Positions 18,451-26,887 of a stretch of DNA of 64,000 bases are shown piece by piece. The position numbers and the translations under genes are program-made. Every line of letters begins with the position of its first letter. Within the stretch, counting starts at the first letter, position 1. This DNA comes from BOG-908 sp963751795 (GTDB lineage: Bacteria > Pseudomonadota > Alphaproteobacteria > Acetobacterales > Acetobacteraceae): the NCBI GenBank assembly GCA_963751795.1, contig CAVVVI010000004.1, positions 310,001 to 374,000 of the forward strand, written 5' to 3'. The notes under the pieces are model-generated. The model was given only the letters and a program-made list of their open reading frames with translations. It was not told the DNA's origin and did not search any database.

Positions 18451-18972
18451 ATGGCCGGCAGCGTGAACAAGGTGATCCTGATTGGCAATCTGGGCCGCGA
18501 CCCGGAAGCCCGCACGATGCAGAACGGCGGCAAGGTGGTGAGCTTTTCCATCGCCACCAGCGAATCGTGGAGCGACAAGGGCAGCGGCGAGCGCAAGGAG
18601 AAGACGCAGTGGCACCGCATCGCGATCTTCAACGAGAAGCTGGGCGAGATCGCCGAGAAATACCTCAAGAAGGGGTCCACGGTGTATATCGAGGGCTCGC
18701 TGGAGAGCCGTAAATTCACCGACAAGGACGGCGCGGAGCGCGAAGCCTTCGAGGTGGTGCTCGGGCGCTTCCGCGGTGAGCTGACCTTGCTGGGCGGCCG
18801 TGGCAGCGAGGGCGGCAGCAGCTTTTCCGGCGAGGGCGGCGGCTATTCGCCGCGGGCGCCGGCGGCGCGGCAGGCGCCGGGCGGAGCGCGCGGCGGCGGT
18901 GGTGGCGGCGGCGGCGGCGCGCCGAGCTGGGAGCCGCCGGGTGGCGATCTGGACGACGAGATCCCGTTCTGA
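18451..18972 (+). CDS. ssb: Single-stranded DNA-binding protein
   Basis: SSB of 173 residues. The OB-fold runs from MAGSVNKVILIGNLGRDPEA to about residue 110, with TQWHRIAIFNEKLGEIAEKY and VYIEGSLESRKF. A Gly-rich disordered linker follows, containing a run of about nine glycines. The acidic tip DLDDEIPF, which recruits replication and repair partners, closes the protein. The ATG at 18451 follows an AAGGACGA site. It is a housekeeping gene with no anomaly. Confidence 0.96.
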   Translation: MAGSVNKVILIGNLGRDPEARTMQNGGKVVSFSIATSESWSDKGSGERKEKTQWHRIAIFNEKLGEIAEKYLKKGSTVYIEGSLESRKFTDKDGAEREAFEVVLGRFRGELTLLGGRGSEGGSSFSGEGGGYSPRAPAARQAPGGARGGGGGGGGGAPSWEPPGGDLDDEIPF

Positions 18973-19024
18973 CGCGGCCGGGCATGCTGCCGCGCCCGCG
19001 CGTCGAGCCAAGGACGGCGTGACG

Positions 19025-19536
19025 ATGGCGATGATCCCCGGCGTTCCCGTTCTCAGTGTGATGGCGGCCCTTTGGGCGGCGGGCGGCCTGTGCTGGCTGG
19101 ATGCCCGCGCGGCGATGTATGCGGGCCCGGTCTTGTTCTCGGCGTTGGTGCTCGCGGCGGCGCGGCGGCCGGCCCGCAATCTGGCGCCCAGGACGCCGGA
19201 GGAGAAGCGCGCATCGACAGGCTGATCGGGTTCTGGAGCATGGTGGAGGGCATCGTCATAGGTGCGGTCGTGCTGATCCTGGGTGCCACCGGCCGTGCCC
19301 GCCTGATACCGGCGGCGATCGCCATCATGGTCGGCCTGCATTTCCTGCCCATCGCGCGGGGGGTGCCTCGCTCGCTCAACTACGCGACGGGTGCGGGGAT
19401 GATCGCCGCCGGCGCCGCCGGCCTGCGGTCGCCCGACACGGGTGCCGTGGCGCTGGCCTGCGCGGCCGTGCTGTGGGCCACGTGCATCGTCATGATCCTG
19501 CAGGCCGCCGCGGTGGGCCGGCGCGCCGCGGCCTGA
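19025..19536 (+). CDS. Conserved multi-pass membrane protein, probably frameshifted
   Basis: Two adjoining open frames look like one integral membrane protein. The first (19025-19225) reads MAMIPGVPVLSVMAALWAAG and ends after RTPEEKRASTG. The second resumes at about 19208 with IDRLIGFWSMVEGIVIG, then three or four hydrophobic helices and MVGLHFLPIARGVPRSLNY, ending at 19536. The second frame has no ribosome site of its own. Unlike the other breaks in this window, this one needs a missing base or two extra bases. The layout resembles small proteobacterial membrane proteins of unknown function. No function is assigned. Confidence 0.55.
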
Positions 19537-19558
19537 CCCGGGAAGCCGTGCTGCCGCG

Positions 19559-20875
19559 CTACGCGATGCGCCGCGCGAACACCAGGATCGAGGCGGCGAC
19601 GGTGGCGGTGGTGACGGAAAGGCCCACGCGGCCGGCCGCGTCGAACAGGTCGAAGGCGGTCACGGCCAGCAGGAAGGCGAGCCCCAGCGCCGGCGGGGCC
19701 GGGAAGCCGGGCATGCGCCACGTCGCCCGGCCGCTGGCGCCGGTGCGCCGCGCGTGCCATGCGGCCAGGCAGAGGGCGGCGTAGGTGGCGACGTTGCTGT
19801 TGCCCGAGATCAGCACCAGCGCGTGCGGATCGAGCAGGCAGCATGCCAGGCCGCATCCGCCCATCGCCAGCGTGGCGGCCCAGGGCGACCCGAAGCGGGC
19901 GTGGATGCTGCCCAGCACCCTGCCGACCGGCGCGGGCCAGTGCCCGTGATGTGCCGTGGCATAGAGCTGGCGGCCGGCCATCAGGGCGATGGCGAGCATC
20001 GTGTTGAACACCGCGGCGGCCACGCCGAGGCTCATCAGCCGGGCCAGGCCGCGACCGGCGGACTGTTCGATGAAGGCCGGCACCGGTGCTGCCGCTTCGG
20101 ATAAAGCGTGCAGATCCGGCGCGCCCAGGATCACGGCGGCGACGGGCGGCATCACCATCACCACGCCGGCGGCCAGCGCCAGCAGCACCACCGGCGCGAT
20201 CCTGCCGGCGTTGCGCATGTCCTCACCGAAGAAGATTGCTGCCCCGTAGCCGTTGAAGGCGTAGATGCCCGCGGCGGTGGCAGCCCCCAGCCCGGCCAGG
20301 GTTGGCGCCGCGAGGCTGCCGGCGGGGCCGGCGACGACGGGGTGCAGCAGGGCCGACAGAGGCTGGTGGGCGTGGCCGATGCCCAGGGCGGTGAGCGTGC
20401 CGAGCGCCAGCAGCTCGACGAGCAGGAAGCCGCCGGTGACCACGGCGCCCACCTGGACGTGCAGCACGGCGATGCCGGCGACCGCGGCCACCAGCAGGGC
20501 CGCGACCGGCCGCGCCGGCAGGCCGGGCATCACCGCCCCCAGATAGGCGGCGACCCCGAAGCCGGACAGCGCCAGCGACACGCTGAAGCCGAGCAGGTTG
20601 AGGCCGAGCACGCCGCTGGCCCAGCGCGGCCCGAACACCTGGCCGAGGATGGTGTATTCGCCACCCGCGCCGGGAAAGGCGGCACCGAGCTCGCCATAGA
20701 CGAGCGACATGGCGACCCCGAACAGGGCGGCGGCGCCGAAGCAGAGGAAGACGCCGGAGCCTACCTGACGGATCACGTCGGAACCGACGATGAACACCGC
20801 GATGCTGGGGGCGACGACGGAGACGGTGATGAAGAGGGCCCCGACCGGGCCCATCGAGGGTTTCAGGCCGGGCAT
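19559..20875 (-). CDS. APC-superfamily amino acid permease
   Basis: Inner-membrane transporter of 438 residues with about twelve hydrophobic segments. The N-terminal helix 1 break is VAPSIAVFIVGSDV, followed by FPGAGGEYTILGQVFGPRWA, which matches the consensus GGxY region of amino acid permeases (AA_permease_2). A conserved IYAFNGYGAAIFFGEDMRNA lies in the middle. The ATG at 20875 gives MPGLKPSMGPVGALFITVS. The substrate is unknown; amino acids or amines are likely. It is monocistronic, divergent from gyrA, with repeat copy 5 in between. Confidence 0.85.
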   Translation of the reverse strand: MPGLKPSMGPVGALFITVSVVAPSIAVFIVGSDVIRQVGSGVFLCFGAAALFGVAMSLVYGELGAAFPGAGGEYTILGQVFGPRWASGVLGLNLLGFSVSLALSGFGVAAYLGAVMPGLPARPVAALLVAAVAGIAVLHVQVGAVVTGGFLLVELLALGTLTALGIGHAHQPLSALLHPVVAGPAGSLAAPTLAGLGAATAAGIYAFNGYGAAIFFGEDMRNAGRIAPVVLLALAAGVVMVMPPVAAVILGAPDLHALSEAAAPVPAFIEQSAGRGLARLMSLGVAAAVFNTMLAIALMAGRQLYATAHHGHWPAPVGRVLGSIHARFGSPWAATLAMGGCGLACCLLDPHALVLISGNSNVATYAALCLAAWHARRTGASGRATWRMPGFPAPPALGLAFLLAVTAFDLFDAAGRVGLSVTTATVAASILVFARRIA

Positions 20876-20899
20876 GCTCGGCTTTCGCTCTGGGGGAGG

Positions 20900-20962
20900 G
20901 AGGAAGAAAGGCCTTTTTTCGGGAAAAAGAAGCAGAACGCTTCTGTTCTGGCTGTCGCGTGC
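20900..20962 (+). repeat. Dispersed hairpin repeat, copy 5 (diverged)
   Basis: Core AGGCCTTTTTTCGGGAAAAAG, then AAGCAGAACGCTTCTGTTCT and the tail GGCTGTCGCG. The second stem differs in sequence from the other copies but is still self-complementary (AGAACGCTTCTGTTCT), and the GGCTGTCGCG tail is retained. It lies between the divergent APC permease and gyrA. Confidence 0.65.
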
Positions 20963-21019
20963 CGGGGTGCGGGCGCTTCGTTTGGCACCGCAGGCGCCGG
21001 AGTGTAGAACGCCCCTTCC

Positions 21020-23865
21020 ATGGCGGCAGGCATCAGACGACCTTGAGCGACTCGACGACGATCCGATCCCTTCCGGCGCCGGCGGCCCGGGCGAAACCCA
21101 GCCGGTGACGCTCGAGGAGGAGATGGAGCGCTCCTACCTCGCCTATGCGATGTCGGTGATCGTCAGCCGGGCGCTGCCGGATGCGCGCGACGGGCTGAAG
21201 CCGGTGCATCGGCGCATCCTGTTCGGCATGCACGAGGCCGGCTACACGCCGGACAAGCCGTATCGCAAATCCGCCCGCATCGTGGGCGACGTGATGGGCA
21301 AGTATCACCCGCACGGCGATGCCAGCATCTACGACGCGGCGGTGCGCATGGCGCAGCCGTTCAGCATCCGCGTGCCGCTGATCGACGGCCAGGGCAATTT
21401 CGGCAGCGTGGACGGCGATAGCCCGGCGGCGATGCGCTACACCGAAATGCGGCTGGCCAAGTCGGCCACGTATCCTGCTGGCCGACATCGACAAGGACAC
21501 GGTCGATTTCAATCCGAACTACGACGAGAGCGAGCAGGAGCCGGTCGTGCTCCCGGCGGCGTATCCGAACCTGCTGATCAACGGCGCCGAGGGCATCGCC
21601 GTCGGCATGGCGACGCGCATTCCGCCGCACAATCCCGGGCGAGATCATCGATGCGGCGCTGGCGCTGGTGGCCGACCCGGATACCACGCTGGATGCGCTG
21701 ATGCAGATCGTGCCGGCGCCGGATTTCCCGACCGGCGGGCTGATCATCGGGCGCGCCGGCATCCGCAGCGCGTTCGAGACCGGGCGCGGTTCGCTGACAC
21801 TGCGCGCGCGCTGCGCGTTCGAGGAGGTGCGCGCGCGATCGCCAGGCGATCATCATCACCGAGCTGCCCTATCAGGTGAACAAGGCGACGCTGCAGGAGC
21901 GCATCGCCGAACTGGTGCGCGCCAAGCAGATCGAGGGCATCGCCGACATCCGCGACGAGAGCGACCGCACCGGCATGCGCGTGGTGATCGAGCTGAAGCG
22001 CGATGCCACCGGCGAGGTGGTGCTGAACCAGCTGTATCGTTTCACCAACATGCAGATCAGCTTTGCCTGCAACATGCTGGCGCTGGATCGCGGCCGGCCG
22101 CGCACCATGGGGCTGCGCGAGCTGCTGATGTGCTTCGTGGATTTCCGCGAAGAGGTGATCCTGCGCCGCAGCCGCTACGAGCTGGCCAAGGCGCGCGAGC
22201 GGGCGCATCTGCTGGTGGGCCTGTCGATCGCGGTGGCCAATATCGACGAGGTGATCCGGCTGATCCGTGCCAGCCCCGATGCGGCGGCCGCGCGTGCTGC
22301 GCTGATGGCGCGCGACTGGCCGGCCGGCGACGTGAGCGCGCTGCTGGCGCTGATCGACGACAGCGGCAACGTGATCACCGGCGAGAGCGTGCGGCTGACC
22401 GAGGCGCAGGCGCGCGGCATCCTGGAATTGCGGCTGCAGCGCCTGACCGGGCTGGAGAGCGAGAAGATCGACGCCGAACTGCGCGAGGTGGCGCAGCGCA
22501 TCGGCGAACTGCTCGAGATCATCGCCAGCCGGCCGCGCCGCATGGAGGTGATGCGCGAAGAGCTGGTGGCGGTGCGCGCCGAGATCGCCTCGCCGCGGCT
22601 CTCGGCGATCGTGGATTACGCAGCCGACCAGGATGACGAAAGCCTGATCGAGCCGGGCCAGATGGTGGTGACCATCACGCGCGACGGCTTCATCAAGCGC
22701 ACGCCGCTGGAGACCTATCGCGCGCAGAACCGCGGCGGGCGCGGGCGCACGGCGGCGGGCACGCGCGGCGACGACATCGTGGCGCGCAGCTTCAACGCGC
22801 ATACGCATCAATGGGTGCTGTTCTTCAGCAGCGGCGGCAAGGCGTTCCGCGAAAAAGTGTGGCGCCTGCCGGAAGCCAGCCCGACCGCCAAGGGCCGTGC
22901 GCTGGTGAACCTGCTGCCCGAATTGGGCGCCGATCAGGTGACCACCGTGCTGCCGCTGCCGCAGGATGAGAGCCTGTGGGAGGCGCTGCACCTGGTGTTC
23001 GCGACCTCCAGCGGCAACGTGCGGCGCAACAGGCTTTCGGATTTCGGGCGCATCCGCACCAGCGGGCTGATCGCCATGAAGCTGGACGAGGGCGACCACC
23101 TGGTGGGCGTGGCGACCTGCCGCGACGGCGACGACGTGTTCCTGGCCACCCGCCTGGGCCGCTGCATCCGCTTCCAGATCACCGACGAAACGCTGCGCGT
23201 GTTCTCCGGCCGCGAATCGGCCGGCGTGCGCGGCATCCGGCTGGCCGCGCGGCGACGAGGTGAACAGCCTGGCCGTGCTGCGCCATGTGGAGGCGACCAA
23301 CAGCGAGCGCGCCAGCTTCCTGCGTGCGATCGCGGCGCGGCGGCGCAATGCGGGTTTCGAGGAGGAGGCCGCCGAAGTGCTGGCCGAGCCCGCCAGCGAG
23401 AGTGCCGCCGAGCCTGACGAGGAGCAGACCGCCGATCTGGCGCTGTCGTTCGACCGCATTGCGGAGATGGAGGCGGCCGAGGAAGTGCTGATGACGGTGA
23501 CCAATGGCGGCTTCGGCAAGCGCAGCTCGGCCTATGATTACCGGGTGACCGGGCGGGGTGGGCAGGGGATCACCAACATCATGCTGGCGCCGCGCAACGG
23601 CACTGCGGTGGTAGCCACCCTGCCGGTGCGCCGTGGCGACGACGTGATGCTGGTGACCGATGCCGGCCGGCTGATTCGCGTGCCGGCCGACCAGGTGCGC
23701 ATCACCGCGCGGCAGACCATGGGTGTGACGCTGTTCCGCCTGAGCGAAGGCGAGCACGTGACCAGCATCTTCCCGGTGCTCGAAGTGGCCGCGGTGGCCG
23801 GCGAGGAGGAGCCTGAAAGCGGGGCCGCCGCCCGCGAGGCGGAGACGGGCCCCAACGATGTCTGA
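21020..23865 (+). CDS. gyrA: DNA gyrase subunit A, several frameshifts
   Basis: Type IIA topoisomerase subunit that cuts and rejoins DNA. The N-terminal signature is ERSYLAYAMSVIVSRALPDA. The catalytic Tyr lies in AAMRYTEMRLAK. The QRDR reads GKYHPHGDASIYDAAVRMAQ. The GyrA-box region of the C-terminal propeller is near RAQNRGGRGRTAAGTRGDD. Frame breaks occur at about 21474, 21635, 21835 and 23248, and each closes when one base is removed. The ATG at 21020 is in the frame expected for one more inserted base just after it (MAAGI joined to DDLERLDDDPIPSG), so the N terminus is uncertain. An essential gene cannot carry this many true breaks, so assembly error is likely. The stop overlaps coaD by 8 bp. 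Confidence 0.93.
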
Positions 23866-24382
23866 GCGCGTCGGCATCTATCCCGGCACGTTCGATCCCG
23901 TCACCAACGGGCATCTGGACATCATCTTCCGCGCCGCGCGGCTGGTGGACCGGCTGGTGGTGGGCGTGGCCGAAAATATCGGCAAGGGGCCGCTGTTTGG
24001 GCTTGAGGAGCGTGTGGAGCTGGTGCGCGAGGAATGTGCCGCCATTGCCGCGCGCACCGGCACGCCGATCGATGTGGTGAGTTTCGGCACGCTGCTGATC
24101 CGCTTCGCGCGCGAATCCGGGGCGACGATGCTGATCCGCGGGCTGCGCGCGGTCTCGGATTTCGATTACGAGTTCCAGATGGCCGGCATGAACTACCGGC
24201 TGGACCCGCAGGTGGAAACGGTGTTTCTGATGGCCAGCGAGCACCACCAGTTCATCTCGTCGCGCTTCGTCAAGGAGATCGCGCGGCTGGGCGGCGACGT
24301 ATCCAGCTTCGTGCCCCGGCTGACGCTGGAACGCACGCTCGCCCGGGTGGGCACACAGAAGGGAGAGACCGAGAATGTTTAG
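23858..24382 (+). CDS. coaD: Phosphopantetheine adenylyltransferase (CoaD)
   Basis: Catalyses ATP + 4'-phosphopantetheine to dephospho-CoA in coenzyme A synthesis. The nucleotidyltransferase motif is YPGTFDPVTNGHLDI (TxGH). MLIRGLRAVSDFDYE and the C-terminal HHQFISSRFVKEIARLGGDV match the family closely. It has 174 residues. The ATG at 23858 overlaps the gyrA stop by 8 bp, and its own stop overlaps the next cyclophilin start by 8 bp, so the three are coupled. This gyrA-coaD-cyclophilin order recurs in alphaproteobacteria. Confidence 0.96.
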   Translation: MSERVGIYPGTFDPVTNGHLDIIFRAARLVDRLVVGVAENIGKGPLFGLEERVELVREECAAIAARTGTPIDVVSFGTLLIRFARESGATMLIRGLRAVSDFDYEFQMAGMNYRLDPQVETVFLMASEHHQFISSRFVKEIARLGGDVSSFVPRLTLERTLARVGTQKGETENV

Positions 24383-24953
24383 ACGTGCACTGCTCAGCCT
24401 GGCCGCGATCGGGCTGTTGGCCGGCGCTGCGCCCGCGCAGGATTCGCCGGCTGCCGCGGCCGCGTTGGCACCCGATCCGCAGAACACCGTCTATCTCGAT
24501 CTGCCGGCGGGCCGCGTGGTGATCCGCCTGCGGCCGGATCTTGCGCCCAAGCATGTGGCGCGCGTGAAGCAGCTGATCCGCGACGGCTTCTATGACGGCA
24601 CGCCGTTCCATCGCGTGATCGACGGCTTCATGGCCCAAGGCGGCGACCCGACCGGCACCGGCGAGGGCGGCAGCAAATATCCCAACATACCGGCCGAGTT
24701 CAGCACCAGCGCGCACTTCCTGCGCGGCACGGTGGGTGCGGCGCGCTCGGGCGATCCCGACAGTGCCAATAGCCAGTTCTTCATCATGTATGCGCCGGGC
24801 AGCAGCCTGGATGGCCAGTACACGATCTGGGGCAACGTGATTTCCGGCATGGAATTCGTCGATAAGCTGAAGCACGGCAATCCGGACGATAACGGCAAGG
24901 TCGATGTGCCGGACAAGATCGTTCACATGCGGCTGGCCGCCGACGTGAAGTGA
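24375..24953 (+). CDS. Periplasmic cyclophilin-type peptidyl-prolyl isomerase
   Basis: Prolyl cis/trans isomerase of 192 residues with a signal peptide (MFRRALLSLAAIGLLAGAAP, cleavage likely after APAQ), so it acts in the periplasm. The active-site block is FYDGTPFHRVIDGFMAQGGD, with the catalytic Arg in FHRV and the hydrophobic pocket GTVGAARSGDPDSANSQFFI. The W in DGQYTIWGNV matches the bacterial cyclophilin pattern. It is a tandem paralogue of the cytoplasmic copy at 25019. Confidence 0.93.
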   Translation: MFRRALLSLAAIGLLAGAAPAQDSPAAAAALAPDPQNTVYLDLPAGRVVIRLRPDLAPKHVARVKQLIRDGFYDGTPFHRVIDGFMAQGGDPTGTGEGGSKYPNIPAEFSTSAHFLRGTVGAARSGDPDSANSQFFIMYAPGSSLDGQYTIWGNVISGMEFVDKLKHGNPDDNGKVDVPDKIVHMRLAADVK

Positions 24954-25018
24954 GCGGCCGCATCGTCATCTTTGCGCTTTCTGCCGTGCAGAACAGCCGC
25001 TTTCATCGGAGCTAGAGA

Positions 25019-25507
25019 ATGGCCGACCCAGAGAACACGTTGCACCTGCATCTTAACACCGGCCGCGTGGTGATCGAGCTGCGGCCCGATCTGGCGCCCA
25101 AGCATGTCGAGCGCGTGAAGATGCTGGCACGCGAGGGCTTCTATGACGGCACGCCGTTTCATCGCGTGATCGAAGGCTTCATGGCGCAGGGCGGCGACCC
25201 GACCGGGACGGGCACCAGCGGCAGCAAATACGGCAATCTGCCGGCCGAATTCAGCCGCAGTGCGAAGTTCGTGCGCGGCACGGTGGGCGCGGCGCGCACC
25301 GGCGATCCGAACAGCGCCAACAGCCAGTTCTACATCATGTTCGCGCCGGCGCCGCATCTGGATGGCCAGTATACCATCTGGGGCCAGGTGACCGAGGGCA
25401 TGGAGCACGTGGACAAGATCAAGCGCGGCAGCGGCGGCGGCGGCACGGTGAGCGACCCCGACCGCATCATCAAGGCGCATCTGGCCGCCGACGCGCCGGC
25501 GGAGTAG
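25019..25507 (+). CDS. ppiB: Cytoplasmic cyclophilin-type peptidyl-prolyl isomerase
   Basis: Second cyclophilin, 162 residues, without a signal peptide (MADPENTLHLHLNTGRVVIE). The catalytic region is FYDGTPFHRVIEGFMAQGGD and GAARTGDPNSANSQFYIMFA follows. A Gly-rich insertion (RGSGGGGTVSDPDR) lies near the C terminus. The ATG at 25019 follows GGAGCTAGAGA. The two cyclophilins are clearly tandem duplicates with separate compartments. tRNA-Lys and the integrated element follow. Confidence 0.94.
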   Translation: MADPENTLHLHLNTGRVVIELRPDLAPKHVERVKMLAREGFYDGTPFHRVIEGFMAQGGDPTGTGTSGSKYGNLPAEFSRSAKFVRGTVGAARTGDPNSANSQFYIMFAPAPHLDGQYTIWGQVTEGMEHVDKIKRGSGGGGTVSDPDRIIKAHLAADAPAE

Positions 25508-25599
25508 GCGACGCGTCGGGGCGCAGCGGCGGCGGCGGCGTGAAGCTGGCGCTGCGCCCTTGACCTCTTGCCGCAAACCCCCTTTTACGGATGCGGAGC

Positions 25600-25675
25600 G
25601 AGCCTGTAGCTCAGTCGGTAGAGCACGAGACTTTTAATCTTGGGGTCGTGGGTTCGATTCCCACCGGGCTCACCA
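25600..25675 (+). tRNA. tRNA-Lys(TTT)
   Basis: Full cloverleaf. The acceptor GAGCCTG pairs with CGGGCTC, the D-arm is GCTC/GAGC, the anticodon stem is CGAGA/TCTTG (one non-canonical pair) around the loop CTTTTAA with anticodon TTT, the T-arm is GTGGG-TTCGATT-CCCAC, and the 3' end is ACCA. Its 3' part is the left att site of the integrated element and is duplicated at 40384-40436. The copy next to the promoter is intact, so the insertion leaves lysine tRNA function untouched. Confidence 0.97.
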
Positions 25676-25677
25676 AT
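25625..25677 (+). other. attL: left 53-bp direct repeat
   Basis: Starts ACGAGACTTTTAATCTTGGG and ends GGGCTCACCAAT inside and just past tRNA-Lys. It is identical to 40384-40436. Flanking bases differ on both sides (C before and G after here; A before and C after at the right copy), so these are the true limits. The crossover probably lies in the anticodon region, as for many tRNA-specific integrases. Confidence 0.95.
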
Positions 25678-25723
25678 GATTTCAGAGGGTTAGCAGGTCA
25701 ACCGAGGCCGAATTTGCTGCCCT

Positions 25724-25742
25724 GGGTAACCGGACGGGTAAC
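25724..25742 (+). promoter_or_regulatory. Paired GGGTAAC repeats near attL, candidate arm-type sites
   Basis: Two GGGTAAC heptamers start 12 bp apart (25724-25730, 25736-25742), about 50 bp inside attL. The same heptamer, on both strands, clusters between the integrase start and attR. Their presence at both ends of the element, close to att, fits integrase arm-binding or AlpA excision sites. The 12-bp spacing also reaches to 12 bp before the ATG at 25754, so a role in regulating that gene is possible. Confidence 0.55.
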
Positions 25743-25753
25743 AAAGGCATCTA

Positions 25754-26044
25754 ATGACTATTTTCGTGGTCGCCTATGACGAGCATGAGGGACAGGACTA
25801 CCGCCCGCTCATTGAGGCCATCAAGGCGTTTGGCACTTGGTGGCACTGCCTAAACTCAACTTGGCTTGTTAAGACCGACTTGTCGGCTGCGGCCCTTAGG
25901 GATCACCTGTGGGGCAAAATGTATTCAAACGACAAGCTGTTGATAGTGCGTTACCATCACTCAACCCTCGGCGGAGACGCTGCTTGGAGCGGCTTTGCGA
26001 GAGGTGATGCGAAGTGCAATGACTGGCTTAATGAGTTCCTTTAA
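25754..26044 (+). CDS. Small Cas2/SinR-like (VapD-type fold) protein, element cargo
   Basis: A 96-residue protein beginning MTIFVVAYDEHEGQDYRPL. The opening beta strand with Y/F-V-x-Y-D, the W-rich middle (FGTWWHCLNSTWLVKTDLS) and SNDKLLIVRYHH resemble short proteins often labelled SinR-family, thought to share the ferredoxin-like fold of Cas2 and VapD. Those folds include small nucleases and toxins, so an RNase or interference role is conceivable, but I cannot confirm catalytic residues. It is the first gene inside attL. No CRISPR array or other cas gene is present. Confidence in coding is high; in function, low. Confidence 0.65.
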   Translation: MTIFVVAYDEHEGQDYRPLIEAIKAFGTWWHCLNSTWLVKTDLSAAALRDHLWGKMYSNDKLLIVRYHHSTLGGDAAWSGFARGDAKCNDWLNEFL

Positions 26045-26106
26045 GAGAAAGCCCAGCTAGCGGCTTAGGCCTTGTTCCTCGTTCGTTCCCCTGCTTACCT
26101 GGGGTT

Positions 26107-26358
26107 ATGGACGAACAACCGGCCTCCCGACTGCTCCCCGTCACCCTCGATGAGCTGGAACAGGCCGTCGCCCACGCCCTGCAATTCGACGGGCGTCGGC
26201 ATTTCAAGCTTGCGGGGGAGATCATGGGCAGGGTCACGGCAGCGCACCTGATCAGGTGCTTGGAGCAAGACGGCTTCGTCGTCATGAAGCGCCCGCCAGC
26301 CCCGTCTGGCGCTTGCCCGCCGACCTGGCCCAAAGAGCGAGGCAGGGACGGGCCGTAG
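26107..26358 (+). CDS. Small hypothetical protein, element cargo
   Basis: An 83-residue protein: MDEQPASRLLPVTLDELEQA, then AHALQFDGRRHFKLAGEIMG and LIRCLEQDGFVVMKRPP. Helical, with a C-terminal hydrophobic strand (GFVVMK). The pattern AHAL-x-FDGR...LxxxGFVVMKxPP looks like a short conserved protein of alphaproteobacterial prophages, but I know of no function. It is on the same strand as the SinR-like gene 62 bp upstream and may share its transcript. The last 15 residues are low-complexity. Confidence 0.6.
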   Translation: MDEQPASRLLPVTLDELEQAVAHALQFDGRRHFKLAGEIMGRVTAAHLIRCLEQDGFVVMKRPPAPSGACPPTWPKERGRDGP

Positions 26359-26397
26359 CAATGGCGTGGTCACCTGACGCCGACCGGAAGAGCTTCC

Positions 26398-26790
26398 TCA
26401 GTTCGATCTGCCGTAAGCAAACAGCGGCAAGGCACCGGCCAGCACTGCCGCCGGTCGCCACTCGACCGGCACCGGCTTAGGCACCACGGCAGCAGCTCGA
26501 ACCGCGGCCACTGCCACGGCCGGCGTGACCGTGAACCACTCATTGCGGGCACACACGTGGGCAAGCGCCCGATGCGCCCGCCGCTCGATGGCGTGGGCGT
26601 CACCGAAGGGAACGCGGAGGGCGAGGTGCAGAACTAGATCGAACGGTATGGCTGTCTGCAGCGTCGCCATGCGGCTGCGCGGATCGGTGGTAAGCCCGAT
26701 CTTCTGGAGCCCCACCGCGGGGCCAATCACGTAGACGAAGCGGTAGGCGGGTGTGGTGCGGAGGGGTTTCACGGTTCCCTCGGAACCCAA
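26398..26790 (-). CDS. T5orf172/Mug113-like GIY-YIG superfamily protein
   Basis: A 130-residue protein. The N-terminal YRFVYVIGPAVGLQKIGLTT and MATLQTAIPFDL fit the T5orf172 domain: a GIY-YIG-like VYVIG...KIG pair, a helix with R and L residues, then AIERRAHRALAHVCARNEWF with the conserved E and the closing W/F. This domain occurs in phage and mobile-element proteins with proposed DNA-binding or nuclease function. The C-terminal 40 residues are Ala/Val/Pro-rich. It lies on the strand opposite the preceding two genes. Confidence 0.7.
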   Translation of the reverse strand: MGSEGTVKPLRTTPAYRFVYVIGPAVGLQKIGLTTDPRSRMATLQTAIPFDLVLHLALRVPFGDAHAIERRAHRALAHVCARNEWFTVTPAVAVAAVRAAAVVPKPVPVEWRPAAVLAGALPLFAYGRSN

Positions 26791-26887
26791 GGCGGTGGCG
26801 GCGGGCGCCTCACGGTATCACCCATTGGCGGCGGCCAGACGAACGATCGGAGTCGTACAGCCGGCCGAGTGGGGACGGGTACGCCGG

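Noticed and set aside
21470..23250. Programmed frameshifting in gyrA
   Set aside because: Four or more sites of the same insertion type without slippery sequence, stop-codon context or known precedent in gyrA; similar breaks in unrelated genes point to sequencing errors.
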